DNA from: Azospirillum sp. 412522
Lineage (GTDB): Bacteria > Pseudomonadota > Alphaproteobacteria > Azospirillales > Azospirillaceae
NCBI RefSeq assembly: GCF_019805165.1
Contig: NZ_RWIJ01000018.1
Location: 92,253-129,279 of the forward strand
Length of the DNA: 37,027 bases
Direction: 5' to 3'
Shown here: in pieces, positions 15,673 through 24,744 of the stretch
Layout of the letters: each line of letters starts with the position of its first letter
Numbering within the stretch: position 1 is the first letter of the stretch
The notes under the pieces: model-generated
What the model was told of the DNA's origin: nothing
Seen by the model: the letters and a program-made list of their open reading frames with translations, nothing else
Database searches by the model: none
Program-made: the position numbers and the translations under genes

Positions 15673-17279
15673 GCGGACTCTCCGTCTTCGCCCGCCGCAT
15701 GGACGGGGATGGTGAACTGGAACACGGTTCCCCCGCCTGTTCCACCGCGTGCGGTCAGGGTGCCGCCATGGCTTTCGACGATGGTGCGGACGATGGACAG
15801 CCCAAGCCCCATGCCGGTCGGCTTGGTGGTGACGAAGGGGGCGAACAGGTTGCGTTCCACCACCTCGGCCAGGCCGGGGCCGGTGTCGCGCACGCCGATG
15901 GCGACGAAGCCGGGCTGGGCGGCGGCGGCGAAGATCACGATGCGGCGCCGGGCCGGATGCGGCTGGGCATCGCCCATCGCTTCCGCCGCGTTGCGGACCA
16001 GGTTGAGGATCGCCTGCTGCAACTGCACGGCGTCGCCGGCGATGGCCGGCAGGGCGGGGTCGACCTCGGCCGCGATCTCCACCGCATGGCGGCTGGCGAG
16101 CGGCCCGGCCAGGGTCAGGCAGTCGGCGACCAGCGTGGCGACCGGCAGCGGGTTGCGGTCACGGGCCCCCTTGCGCACGAAGTCGCGCAGGCTGCGGATG
16201 ACGCGGTCGGCCCGCTCCGCCTGGGTGACGGTCTTGTCGAGGATCTCGGTCAGGCGGGGGGAGGCGCCTTCGAGCCGCGCCACCTTGCGGGCGGCGCGGG
16301 CGTAGCCCATGGTCGCCGCCAGCGGCTGGTTCAGCTCGTGGGCCAGCGCCGCCGCCATCTCGCCCGCCTCGATCAGGCGGGAGGCGTGGGCGAGGTCGGA
16401 CTGCCGCACCCGCAGCCGGTCCTCCACCCGGCGGCGTTCGCTGACCACGGCGCCCAGCAGCAGGATGGTGACGGCCAGCGTCAGCATCAGCAGCTGGAAA
16501 TGCGCCATGCGCGCGGTGTCGACGCCGGTCGCCTGGATGGCGGCGATCAGCCCGGCCTGGGTGGCGGCCGAGGCGAGCACCGCGCCGCCCAGCCCATGCC
16601 GCACGGCGATCCCCATCGCCGGCAGGAACAGCAGGTAGAAATTCTCGTACTGCGAGGAGGCGAGCGGGCCGAAGTCGAGCCACAGGGTGACGCCGATCAG
16701 CGCCCCCTGGGCCAGGATCTCCGCCGCGCTGCGCCAGGACCAGCGCAGCGCCGGGATGCGCCGGCCGATCAGCACCATCGGCGTCAGGACGGCGATGCCG
16801 ATGACCTCGCCCGTCCAGTAGCGCAGCAGCACCTCCGGAAAGCGCGCCCACGCGAACAGCCCGGCCGCGGTGTGGATGGCGATGAAGCAGAGGCCGATGC
16901 CCAGCACCGCCGCGGCGCTGCCGCCCAGCAGCAGGACGATGTCGCGCAGCCGCGGCAGCGCCGGATCGATCACGCGGCGCAGCAGCCGGCCCGCCACCCC
17001 ATAGCCCAGGGCGACGACAGCGTTCGCCAGAAGCGGCGTCCACTGCAAGACCGGGATGTCGCGCACCACGAAGTCTGCGGCGGTCAGCCCCAGCCAGACC
17101 AGCGGCGCGGCGCGGACGCCGAGCAGCACGGACAGACCCATCATCAGCCCGGCCGGCGGATTCCACGGCGTGATGTTGATCGACGAATCCGCATGGATGA
17201 AGCTGATCCAATCCAGGAAGATATGGACGGCCAGATAGGCCGGAATGAACATCCATCGGTGGCGGACAGTCTGTGGCAT
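15669..17279 (-). CDS. MASE1-domain sensor histidine kinase
   Basis: This 536-residue kinase (from ATG 17279) has an N-terminal MASE1-like membrane sensor of about eight helices (roughly 8-280, including INITPWNPPAGLMMGL near 34-49), a short linker, a HisKA domain with phospho-accepting His314 in GEMAAALAHELNQPLAATMG, and an ATPase domain with the N-box at 426-433 (NLVRNAAE), DTGPGL (465-470) and GMGLGLS (489-495). The HELNQPLA wording is typical of FixL/StyS-type kinases that partner FixJ-like regulators, and the regulator gene follows with an ATGA overlap. An alternative ATG at 17327 has a GGGGCGG just upstream and would add 16 residues. The MASE1 ligand is not known. Confidence 0.9.
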   Translation of the reverse strand: MPQTVRHRWMFIPAYLAVHIFLDWISFIHADSSINITPWNPPAGLMMGLSVLLGVRAAPLVWLGLTAADFVVRDIPVLQWTPLLANAVVALGYGVAGRLLRRVIDPALPRLRDIVLLLGGSAAAVLGIGLCFIAIHTAAGLFAWARFPEVLLRYWTGEVIGIAVLTPMVLIGRRIPALRWSWRSAAEILAQGALIGVTLWLDFGPLASSQYENFYLLFLPAMGIAVRHGLGGAVLASAATQAGLIAAIQATGVDTARMAHFQLLMLTLAVTILLLGAVVSERRRVEDRLRVRQSDLAHASRLIEAGEMAAALAHELNQPLAATMGYARAARKVARLEGASPRLTEILDKTVTQAERADRVIRSLRDFVRKGARDRNPLPVATLVADCLTLAGPLASRHAVEIAAEVDPALPAIAGDAVQLQQAILNLVRNAAEAMGDAQPHPARRRIVIFAAAAQPGFVAIGVRDTGPGLAEVVERNLFAPFVTTKPTGMGLGLSIVRTIVESHGGTLTARGGTGGGTVFQFTIPVHAAGEDGESA

Positions 17280-17332
17280 GGCGCGATGGTAACGCCAGCC
17301 GGCTCTGGCTGCATCAGGTGAAATCATCCGCC

Positions 17333-17346
17333 CCGTATTACTACGG
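17333..17346. promoter_or_regulatory. Palindrome between the kinase and stress-protein genes
   Basis: CCGTA-TTAC-TACGG is a perfect 5-4-5 inverted repeat in the 234-base divergent gap (17280-17513). It sits 54 bases upstream of the kinase ATG (6 bases if the longer start is used) and about 170 bases before the usp start. It could be a response-regulator binding site. The same gap also has GCCTGC (17434-17439) paired with GCAGGC (17453-17458), a possible leader hairpin for usp. Confidence 0.4.
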
Positions 17347-17513
17347 ACAATCTGCAAGGCTCCGCGCGGCCCTTTCGGGTCCGTATTTCCCGGCATGGAC
17401 AGACTGCGGCCGGCTTCCGATCATTGAGGGGATGCCTGCGGAGCGATTTCCGGCAGGCGACCGGCCACACCGGCCCTGCAGACCGGAGACCTCACGATAT
17501 CGGGACCGTCACG

Positions 17514-18410
17514 ATGACAGGCGTCACGAGGGCAAGGCTCAAGCGCATTCTGCTGGCAACCGACCTGGAGCCGAAGTCGGACCGCGCCCTGGAGCGCGCC
17601 GTCCAGCTTGCCCACCGGTTCGACGCGGAGCTGACGGCGCTGCATGTCGTCGACGGCAGCGGCGGCCCCTACGGCTGCCTGCCGCTGCACCATGTCGAGA
17701 CCGAACTCCAGCGCCACGTCCTGGCGGCGCCCGGCGGAGCCGGCATCCGGTCCCAGGCGGTCGCGGTGCGCGGCGAGGCGGTCGAACACCGGGTCGCCGG
17801 CTATGCCGGGCTGTGGCGGCCCGACCTTCTGGTGGTGGGCCTGCACCAGCGCGACCGGGTGGCCGACCTGTTCCTGGCCTCCACCATCGAGCGCATCGCC
17901 ATCGCCGACGGAACGCCGATGCTGATCGTGCGCGACAAGCCGCTGCGGCCCTATCGGCGGGCGCTGGTGCCGGTCGATTTCTCCGAACGGTCGGGGCCGT
18001 CGGTGGACGGCGCGCGGATGCTGATGGCGGACGGGTGCCTCCACCTGCTGCATGTCGCGGACCTGCGGGAAACGTCGGCACTGGACAAGGCGAAGGTCGA
18101 GCACGATTTCCGGGAAGCGCTCGGCTTCGAGGGCGCCGGGTCGCCGGAGGGGCTGCCGGACGGGCCGGCCGTGGAGACGATCCTGCTCACCGGCTCTCCG
18201 GGGCGGCGGATCGTCGAGCTGGCGCGGGAGGGGCGGTACGATCTGGTCGCCATGGGATCCGCCCGGCGCGGCGGCGTTTCCCGCGCCCTTCTGGGCAGCA
18301 CGGCGTCCGAGGTGATCGAGGCGCTGCCCTGCGACGTTCTGATCGGCGGCACGGGCACGGGAACCGGCTCCGGCCGGACCCCGGCGCCCGCATCGACCCC
18401 CAGGCCCTGA
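17514..18410 (+). CDS. Tandem universal stress protein
   Basis: This 298-residue cytoplasmic protein has two UspA domains (about 1-143 and 145-280). The first opens LKRILLATDLEPKSDRALERA and the second YRRALVPVDFSERSG. The second ends with the ATP-binding pattern of the family (MGSARRGGVSRALLGSTASEV), whereas the matching region of the first (VGLHQRDRVADLFLASTIER) is degenerate, so only the second domain is likely to bind nucleotide. The ATG at 17514 directly precedes the domain; an upstream in-frame start at 17424 would add a non-conserved leader. It precedes the EIIA and Mrp genes on the same strand, which suggests a role in stress-linked control of ion homeostasis. Confidence 0.85.
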   Translation: MTGVTRARLKRILLATDLEPKSDRALERAVQLAHRFDAELTALHVVDGSGGPYGCLPLHHVETELQRHVLAAPGGAGIRSQAVAVRGEAVEHRVAGYAGLWRPDLLVVGLHQRDRVADLFLASTIERIAIADGTPMLIVRDKPLRPYRRALVPVDFSERSGPSVDGARMLMADGCLHLLHVADLRETSALDKAKVEHDFREALGFEGAGSPEGLPDGPAVETILLTGSPGRRIVELAREGRYDLVAMGSARRGGVSRALLGSTASEVIEALPCDVLIGGTGTGTGSGRTPAPASTPRP

Positions 18411-18433
18411 TCGGGGCCGCAATGGAGAACCGT

Positions 18434-18931
18434 ATGGCCATCACCGAGCTTTTTTCCGCGGACGACGTCATCCTCGATGCCGCTCCCGGCAGCAAGGCGG
18501 CGCTGCTCGACCAGCTGGCGGCGGAAGCCGCCGACCGCAGCGGCCGGCCGGCGCCGGAAATCCTGGAGGCCTTGCAGGCGCGGGAGAAGATCGGCTCCAC
18601 CGCGCTCGGCCGCGGCGTGGCGCTTCCCCACACGGAGCTTGCCGCCCTCGAAACCCCCCTCGTCCTGTTCGCCCGGCTCCAGCGCGCCGTCGATTTCGAC
18701 GCGCGCGACGACGAGCCGGTCGACCTCGTCTTCCTGGCGCTGTGGCCGGCGTCCAACCGCAAGGGGCTGCTGGCCGCCATGGCGGAGATCTGCGGGGCGC
18801 TGCGCGATCCGCAGTCGCTGCGCCGGCTGCGCGGCGCGAAGACGCCCGACGACGCGGCCCAGATCGTCCTCCAGGCCGTCGCCCAGGATGAGGATGACCG
18901 GGACTGCAACGACGCAACTCCAGGCTTCTGA
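18434..18931 (+). CDS. PTS EIIA-like protein of the fructose/nitrogen (PtsN) family
   Basis: This 165-residue EIIA domain of PTS type 2 carries the phosphorylatable His66 in GRGVALPHTELAAL. Other family marks are ILEALQAREKIGSTALG before it and DEPVDLVFLALWPA after it. No EIIB, EIIC, HPr or EI gene is near, so it is a regulatory EIIA rather than a sugar transporter part. In Escherichia coli EIIA(Ntr) regulates potassium uptake systems, and its location directly before a cation/proton antiporter operon makes ion-transport control a reasonable guess. The ATG at 18434 has GGAG 6 bases upstream; the ATG at 18422 is the alternative. It follows usp by 23 bases. Confidence 0.85.
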   Translation: MAITELFSADDVILDAAPGSKAALLDQLAAEAADRSGRPAPEILEALQAREKIGSTALGRGVALPHTELAALETPLVLFARLQRAVDFDARDDEPVDLVFLALWPASNRKGLLAAMAEICGALRDPQSLRRLRGAKTPDDAAQIVLQAVAQDEDDRDCNDATPGF

Positions 18932-18982
18932 AGCCGTCCAGCGCCGCCGCTCCAGCCTGTCGCCAGTCTGCCGTAGGATTAC

Positions 18983-21964
18983 ATGCCCGACGCACTCCCG
19001 CTCCTGATCGCCCTCCTCCTGCCGTTCGCCGGCGCGGTCGCCGCCGGGCTGCTGCCCACCCATGCGCGCAACGCGGCGGCATGGCTGGCCGGCGGGGTGG
19101 CGCTGGTCGGCCTGGCGATGGTGTGGGCCGCCTATCCGACGGTTTCGGCGGGCGGCGTGCTCCGCCTTTCGGCGGCCTGGATGCCGTCGCTGGGGCTGGA
19201 GTTCTCGCTGCGGATGGACGGCTTCGCCTGGCTGTTCGCCGGGTTGGTGTTCGGGGTGGGCGTGCTGGTGGTGGTCTATGCCCGCTACTACATGGCGGCC
19301 GAGGATCCGGTGCCGCGCTTCTTCGCCTTCCTGCTCGCCTTCATGGGGTCGATGGCGGGGGTGGTGCTGTCGGGCAACCTGGTCCAGCTCGCCTTCTTCT
19401 GGGAACTGACCAGCCTCTTCTCCTTCCTGCTGATCGGCTACTGGCACCACACCGCCGCGGCGCGCGACGGCGCGCGCATGGCGCTGACGGTCACGGCGAC
19501 CGGCGGCCTCTGCCTGTTCGCCGGCGTGCTGATCCTCGGCCACATCGTCGGCAGCTACGATCTGGACGCCGTGCTGGCGGCCGGCGACGTCGTCCGCGCC
19601 CATCCGCTCTACCTGCCGGCGCTGGTGCTGATCCTGCTGGGCGCCCTGACCAAGAGCGCGCAGTTCCCCTTCCATTTCTGGCTGCCGCACGCGATGGCGG
19701 CGCCGACCCCGGTGTCGGCCTACCTGCATTCGGCGACGCTGGTGAAGGCGGGCATCTTCCTGATGGCCCGGCTGTGGCCGGTGCTGGCGGGGACCGAGGC
19801 GTGGTTCTGGATCGTCGGCTCGGCCGGCCTCGCCACCCTGCTGCTCGGCGCCTACATCGCCATCTTCCAGCATGACCTGAAGGGGCTGCTGGCCTATTCG
19901 ACGATCAGCCATCTCGGCCTGATCACCCTGCTGCTCGGCCTGAACAGCGAGCTGGCGATGGTGGCGGCGATCTTCCATGTCATCAACCACGCGACCTTCA
20001 AGGCCTCGCTGTTCATGGCCGCCGGCATCATCGACCACGAGACCGGGACGCGCGACATCCGGCGCCTGTCGGGCCTGAACCGCTTCATGCCCTTCACCGC
20101 CCGCCTCGCCTTGATCGCCGCCGGCGCCATGGCCGGCGTGCCGCTGCTGAACGGCTTCCTGTCGAAGGAGATGTTCTTCGCCGAGGCGCTCTCCGCCAAG
20201 GATCCGCTGCCGGTCTTCTTCGACGTGCTGCCGGTCGCGGCGATGGTGGCGAGCGCCTTCAGCGTCGCCTATTCGCTGCGCTTCATCCACGGCACCTTCT
20301 TCGGGCCGGACCCGGTCGACCTGCCGCACAAGCCGCACGAGCCGCCGGCCTGGATGCGCTTCCCGGTCGAGGTGCTGGTGCTGGCCTGCATCGTCATCGG
20401 CATCCTGCCGGCCGCCACCGTCGGCCCCTATCTCGACATGGCCGCCCGCGCCGCCCTGGGCGCGGCGACGCCGGAGTACAGCCTCGCGGTCTGGCACGGC
20501 TTCAACCTGCCGCTGGTGATGAGCATGGCCGCCTTCGCCGCCGGGCTGATCCTCTACCGGCTGCTGCAGAGCCATCTCGCCAAGGGGATCGAGGGGCCGC
20601 CGCTGATCCGCAGCCTGGAAGGCCGGCGGATGTTCGAGCGGACGATGGTCTTCCTGTCCTGGCGCCTCGCCCGCACCGCCGAGGGTGTGCTCGGCACCCG
20701 CCGCCTCCAGCCGCAGCTCCGTCTGGTGGTGACCGCCGCGGTGCTGGCCGCCGGCTGGACGGTGTGGTCGCGCGGGGTGGGGCCGGGCAACCTGGCGCCG
20801 TCCGGCATCGACCCGGTGCTGGCGCTGATCTGGCTGCTGGGCGCCGCCTGCGCGCTGGGCGCCGCCTGGCAGGCGAAGTTCCACCGGCTGGCGGCGCTGA
20901 TCCTGCTCGGCGGCACCGGGCTGGTCGTCTGCGTCACCTTCGTCTGGTTCTCCGCCCCCGACTTGGCTTTGACCCAGCTTCTGGTCGAGGTGGTCACCAC
21001 CATCCTGCTGCTGCTGGGCCTGCGCTGGCTTCCCAAGCGGATGGACAGCCCCGGCAGCCGCGGGTCGGAGGCGGTCACGCTGACCCGACGCCTGCGCGAC
21101 CTCGGCATCGCCGCCGCCGCCGGGGCCGGCATGGCCGGGCTGGCCTTCGGGGTGATGACCCGCTTCCCGCCGGAGCTGCTGGCCCGCCATTTCCTGGAGC
21201 TGGCCTACAGCGAGGGCGGCGGCACCAACGTCGTCAACGTCATCCTGGTCGATTTCCGCGGCTTCGACACCATGGGCGAGATCGCCGTGCTGGGGGTGGT
21301 GGCGATGACCGCCTACGCGCTGCTGCGCCGCTTCCGCCCGGCGGCGGACAGCGTGGACGTGCCCGAACAGCAGCGCGACCAGAGCGCCTTCGACGCCTCC
21401 CGGCCCGACCGCAAGGACGGCGACACCGTGGCCGACTGGCTGTTCATCCCGTCGCTGATCGCCCGTCTTTTGTTCCCGGTGATCCTGCTGGTGGCGCTGT
21501 TCCTGCTGCTGCGCGGCCACGACCTGCCGGGCGGCGGCTTCGCGGCCGGGCTGACCGTCGCCATCGCCATGATCCTGCAATACATGTTCGGCGGCACCCA
21601 ATGGGTCGAAACGCGGCTGCGCGTGCTGCCGATGCGCTGGATGGGCATCGGCCTGCTGCTGGCCGCCGGCACCGGGCTCGGCGCCTGGGCCGCTGGCCGG
21701 CCGTTCCTGACCAGCCATTTCGCCTATTCGCAGATCCCGGTGCTGGGCAAGATCCCGGTGGCGAGCGCGCTGCTGTTCGACATCGGCGTCTTCGCCCTGG
21801 TGGTCGGCGCCACCATCCTGGTCCTGATCGCGCTGGCCCGCCAGTCGCTGCGCGGCCACCGCGCCGCCGCCCCCCGCCCGCCGGAGGCTCCGGCGGTGCC
21901 CGGACCGGTGCCGCCCCCCCTGGGAAAGACTGCCGTGGGACAGATTGCCGTGGGAGACGACTGA
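18983..21964 (+). CDS. mrpA: Mrp/Mnh/Pha Na+(K+)/H+ antiporter subunit A fused to subunit B
   Basis: This is a 993-residue integral membrane protein. The N-terminal part is a NuoL-like proton-translocating module with Glu141 in FFWELTSLFSF, Lys224 in GALTKSAQFPFHFWLPHAM and Lys255 in LVKAGIFLMAR, all needed for proton movement in this superfamily. The MrpA C-terminal extension follows (about 600-800). Residues from about 820 onward are an MrpB domain (LLRGHDLPGGGFAAGL and about four helices). A fused A-B subunit is usual for alphaproteobacterial Pha systems such as Sinorhizobium phaAB, so this is not a sequencing artefact. It heads a run of six genes with overlapping ends, and its TGA overlaps the mrpC ATG by one base. 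The complex exports Na+ or K+ in exchange for protons, giving alkali and salt tolerance. Confidence 0.95.
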   Translation: MPDALPLLIALLLPFAGAVAAGLLPTHARNAAAWLAGGVALVGLAMVWAAYPTVSAGGVLRLSAAWMPSLGLEFSLRMDGFAWLFAGLVFGVGVLVVVYARYYMAAEDPVPRFFAFLLAFMGSMAGVVLSGNLVQLAFFWELTSLFSFLLIGYWHHTAAARDGARMALTVTATGGLCLFAGVLILGHIVGSYDLDAVLAAGDVVRAHPLYLPALVLILLGALTKSAQFPFHFWLPHAMAAPTPVSAYLHSATLVKAGIFLMARLWPVLAGTEAWFWIVGSAGLATLLLGAYIAIFQHDLKGLLAYSTISHLGLITLLLGLNSELAMVAAIFHVINHATFKASLFMAAGIIDHETGTRDIRRLSGLNRFMPFTARLALIAAGAMAGVPLLNGFLSKEMFFAEALSAKDPLPVFFDVLPVAAMVASAFSVAYSLRFIHGTFFGPDPVDLPHKPHEPPAWMRFPVEVLVLACIVIGILPAATVGPYLDMAARAALGAATPEYSLAVWHGFNLPLVMSMAAFAAGLILYRLLQSHLAKGIEGPPLIRSLEGRRMFERTMVFLSWRLARTAEGVLGTRRLQPQLRLVVTAAVLAAGWTVWSRGVGPGNLAPSGIDPVLALIWLLGAACALGAAWQAKFHRLAALILLGGTGLVVCVTFVWFSAPDLALTQLLVEVVTTILLLLGLRWLPKRMDSPGSRGSEAVTLTRRLRDLGIAAAAGAGMAGLAFGVMTRFPPELLARHFLELAYSEGGGTNVVNVILVDFRGFDTMGEIAVLGVVAMTAYALLRRFRPAADSVDVPEQQRDQSAFDASRPDRKDGDTVADWLFIPSLIARLLFPVILLVALFLLLRGHDLPGGGFAAGLTVAIAMILQYMFGGTQWVETRLRVLPMRWMGIGLLLAAGTGLGAWAAGRPFLTSHFAYSQIPVLGKIPVASALLFDIGVFALVVGATILVLIALARQSLRGHRAAAPRPPEAPAVPGPVPPPLGKTAVGQIAVGDD

Positions 21965-22308
21965 TGGAACTGATCCTTTCGCTCGGCATCGGCGTGCTGA
22001 CCGGCTCCGGCGTGTGGCTGCTGCTGCGGCCCCGCACCTTCCAGGTGATCGTCGGCCTGTCGCTGCTGTCCTATGCCGTCAACCTGTTCATCTTCTCCAC
22101 CGGCGGCCTGCGCACCGGGGCGCCGCCGATCCTGGAGGACGGCCGGGCCGGCACGCTCGCCATGCATGCCGACCCGGTGCCGCAGGCGCTGGTGCTGACC
22201 GCCATCGTCATCGGCTTCGCCACCACCGCCCTGTTCCTCGTCGTGCTGCTCGCCGCCCGCGGCCTGACCGGGACCGACCATGTCGACGGAAAGGAGAGCG
22301 GCCGGTGA
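21964..22308 (+). CDS. mrpC: Mrp antiporter subunit C
   Basis: This is a 114-residue NuoK-like protein with three helices (about 2-20, 27-46 and 74-98). LLLRPRTFQVIVGLSLLSYAVNLF and the DPVPQALVLTAIVIGFATTA segment are typical of MnhC/MrpC. It overlaps mrpA by one base and mrpD by GTGA (22305-22308), so all are made together. It is expected to form part of the proton path between the A and D subunits. Confidence 0.94.
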   Translation: MELILSLGIGVLTGSGVWLLLRPRTFQVIVGLSLLSYAVNLFIFSTGGLRTGAPPILEDGRAGTLAMHADPVPQALVLTAIVIGFATTALFLVVLLAARGLTGTDHVDGKESGR

Positions 22309-23969
22309 GCGGCTGGATGGACCATCTGACGATCGCCCCCATCGTCCTGCCCCTGCTGGCGGGGGCGGTGATGATGCTGATCGACGAGCGGCAGCGCACG
22401 CTGAAGGCGGTGATCGGCATGGCCTCGGCGCTGGGGCTGCTGGGGCTGGCCGTCCTGGCGCTGGCTGTTGCAGATTCGGGCGCCGACGCGGGGGCCGCCG
22501 GTGTCCGGGTCTACCGGCTCGGCAACTGGCCGGCGAATTTCGGCATCGTGCTGGTGCTGGACCGCTTCGCCGCCCTGATGCTGGTGCTGACCGGCATCCT
22601 GGGCGTCGCCGCCCTGATGTTCTCGCTGCCGCGCTGGCAGAAGGCGGGGGCGCATTTCCACCCGCTGTTCCAGTTCCAGCTGATGGGGCTGAACGGCGCC
22701 TTCCTGACCGGCGACCTGTTCAACCTGTTCGTCTTCTTCGAGATCATGCTGGCGGCCTCCTACGGCCTTGCCCTGCATGGCTCCGGGCTGGCGCGGGTGC
22801 GGGCGGGGCTGCACTATGTCGCGATCAACCTGTCGGCGTCGCTGCTGTTCCTGATCGGCGTCAGCATGATCTACGGCGTTTCCGGCACCCTCAACATGGC
22901 CGATCTCGCCGGCCGGGTCGCCGGGCTGGCCGCCGAGGACCGCGGGCTGCTGGAGGCCGGGGCGGCGATCCTCGGCCTCGCCTTCCTGATCAAGGCGGGG
23001 ATGTGGCCGCTGGGCTTCTGGCTGCCCAACACCTATTCCACCCTGAACCCGGCTTCGGCCGCCATCGTCTCAGTCCTCAGCAAGGTCGGCATCTATGCCG
23101 TGCTGCGGCTGTGGCTGCTGGTGTTCGGCGACGGGGCGGGGGCGTCGGGCGGCTTCGGCGGCACGGTTCTGCTGGTCGGCGGGCTGCTGACCGTCGGCTT
23201 CGGCTCGATCGCCGTGCTGGCGACCCAGAACATGGCGCGGCTCGCCGGGGCCATCGTGCTGGTGTCGTCCGGCACCCTGCTGGCCGCCATCGGCGCCGGC
23301 CAGATGCCGGTGACCGGCGGGGCGCTGTTCTACCTGACCAGCTCCGTCCTGGCGGTCGCCGGCTTCTTCCTGGTGATCGAGCTGGTGGAGCGCGGCCGCG
23401 GCGTCGGCGCCGACGTGCTGGCGGTGACCCGCGAAGCCTTCGGCGAGGGCGATGACGAGGATGCCGAGGATGGCGGGAGTGGGGGCGGGGCCGGCGTCGC
23501 CATCCCGGCAACCATGGCGCTCCTTGGCATCGGCTTCCTGTCCAGCGCGCTGCTGCTGGCCGGCCTGCCGCCGCTGTCGGGATTCCTTGCCAAGTTCGCC
23601 ATCCTGTCGCCGCTGCTGGCCGCCGGGCCGGAGGTCGCCGCCACTACCTGGATCCTGCTGGCGGCGCTGGTGCTGTCGGGGCTGGCGACGGTGGTGGCGA
23701 TGACGCGGGTGGGCATCGACGCCTTCTGGGCCTCGCCCGCCGCCGAGGTGCCGCGGGTGCGGGTGGCGGAGATCGCCCCCGTCCTGCTGCTGCTCTCGCT
23801 CAATCTGGCGCTCACGATCCAGGCCGGGCCGGCGATGCGCTACATGGAGGACACCGCGCGGTCGCTGCACGCGCCGCAGGATTACAACGGGGCGGTGCTG
23901 TCGGGAGTCCAGACGCCGGCTCCGGCGGCGGCTCCAGTGGCGGCCAAAGCGGCCGGAGGTGGGCGATGA
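22305..23969 (+). CDS. mrpD: Mrp antiporter subunit D
   Basis: This is a 554-residue NuoM/NuoN-like proton-translocating subunit. Glu146 in LFNLFVFFEIMLAASYG and Lys230 in FLIKAGMWPLGFWLPNTY are the conserved charged residues. The GTG at 22305 is chosen because AAGGAG (22291-22296) lies 8 bases upstream and the start overlaps the mrpC stop; an ATG at 22317 is the alternative. An acidic, Gly-rich insert near residues 380-395 (GEGDDEDAEDGGSGGG) is not a normal feature of the family and probably forms a cytoplasmic loop. It overlaps mrpE by ATGA. Confidence 0.94.
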   Translation: MSGWMDHLTIAPIVLPLLAGAVMMLIDERQRTLKAVIGMASALGLLGLAVLALAVADSGADAGAAGVRVYRLGNWPANFGIVLVLDRFAALMLVLTGILGVAALMFSLPRWQKAGAHFHPLFQFQLMGLNGAFLTGDLFNLFVFFEIMLAASYGLALHGSGLARVRAGLHYVAINLSASLLFLIGVSMIYGVSGTLNMADLAGRVAGLAAEDRGLLEAGAAILGLAFLIKAGMWPLGFWLPNTYSTLNPASAAIVSVLSKVGIYAVLRLWLLVFGDGAGASGGFGGTVLLVGGLLTVGFGSIAVLATQNMARLAGAIVLVSSGTLLAAIGAGQMPVTGGALFYLTSSVLAVAGFFLVIELVERGRGVGADVLAVTREAFGEGDDEDAEDGGSGGGAGVAIPATMALLGIGFLSSALLLAGLPPLSGFLAKFAILSPLLAAGPEVAATTWILLAALVLSGLATVVAMTRVGIDAFWASPAAEVPRVRVAEIAPVLLLLSLNLALTIQAGPAMRYMEDTARSLHAPQDYNGAVLSGVQTPAPAAAPVAAKAAGGGR

Positions 23970-24466
23970 GAGGGCTGATGAGGCGGTTGCTGCCCTATCC
24001 GCTGATGACGGCGACGCTCCTGGCGGTCTGGCTGCTGCTGAACGAGAGCGTGGCGCCCGGCACGGTCATCCTGGGCGGCGTGCTGTCGCTGGCGGCCGCG
24101 GCGACGCTGGGGGTCCTCGACCTGCCGGGCGGACGCTTCCGCCGTCCGGCGGTCGCCCTGTCGCTGCTGGGGCTGGTGCTGGTCGACATCCTGCGCTCGA
24201 ACTGGGCGGTCGCCAAGATCATCCTGCGGCCGGACGGCGGCGGTCGGGTGTCGGGCTTCCTGCGCATTCCGCTCGACCTCAGGGCGCCCTACGGGCTGGC
24301 GACGCTGGCCTGCATCGTCACCGCCACCCCCGGCACGGTGTGGGTCGCCTACGACCGGCGCCGGAACACCATCCTCCTGCACATCCTCGACCTCGTGGAC
24401 GAGCAGGAATGGATCGACACCATCAAGGGCCGGTACGAGACGCGGCTGATGGAGCTGTTCGAATGA
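23966..24466 (+). CDS. mrpE: Mrp antiporter subunit E
   Basis: This 166-residue subunit has two N-terminal helices (about 12-46) and a cytoplasmic domain. Its family marks are LVDILRSNWAVAKIIL, the TATPGTVWVAYD segment and the HILDLVDEQEWIDTIKGRYE tail. ATGA overlaps link it to mrpD and mrpF. MrpE is needed for assembly and full activity of the complex, although it is not itself a proton channel. Confidence 0.94.
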   Translation: MRGLMRRLLPYPLMTATLLAVWLLLNESVAPGTVILGGVLSLAAAATLGVLDLPGGRFRRPAVALSLLGLVLVDILRSNWAVAKIILRPDGGGRVSGFLRIPLDLRAPYGLATLACIVTATPGTVWVAYDRRRNTILLHILDLVDEQEWIDTIKGRYETRLMELFE

Positions 24467-24744
24467 TGCTGAAGCTGCTGATGGGCACCATCTTCCTGAC
24501 CCAGATCCTGCTGGTCGCCGCCATGGCCTTCGCGACCTTCCGGGTGCTGCGCGGACCGCGGGCGCAGGACCGGGTGCTGGGGCTGGACACCCTCTACGTC
24601 ACGGCCACCATGCTGCTGCTGACCTTCGGCATCCGCACCGGCAGCATCCTCTATTTCGAGGCGGCCTTGATCATCGCCCTGCTCGGCTTCGTGTCGACGG
24701 CGGCGCTGGCCAAGTTCCTGATGCGCGGCGAGGTGATCGAATGA
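24463..24744 (+). CDS. mrpF: Mrp antiporter subunit F
   Basis: This is a 93-residue, three-helix protein. FRVLRGPRAQDRVLGLDTLY between helix 1 and helix 2 is the MrpF signature, including the conserved Asp in the GLDTLY turn that is proposed to take part in Na+ transport. It starts at an ATGATG pair overlapping the mrpE stop; the second ATG (24466) is equally possible. Confidence 0.94.
   Translation: MMLKLLMGTIFLTQILLVAAMAFATFRVLRGPRAQDRVLGLDTLYVTATMLLLTFGIRTGSILYFEAALIIALLGFVSTAALAKFLMRGEVIE

Noticed and set aside
17951..21859. A 1302-residue minus-strand open frame opposite usp, EIIA and mrpA
   Set aside because: Low-complexity Gln/Arg/His/Gly composition and full overlap with well-supported genes mark it as a shadow.
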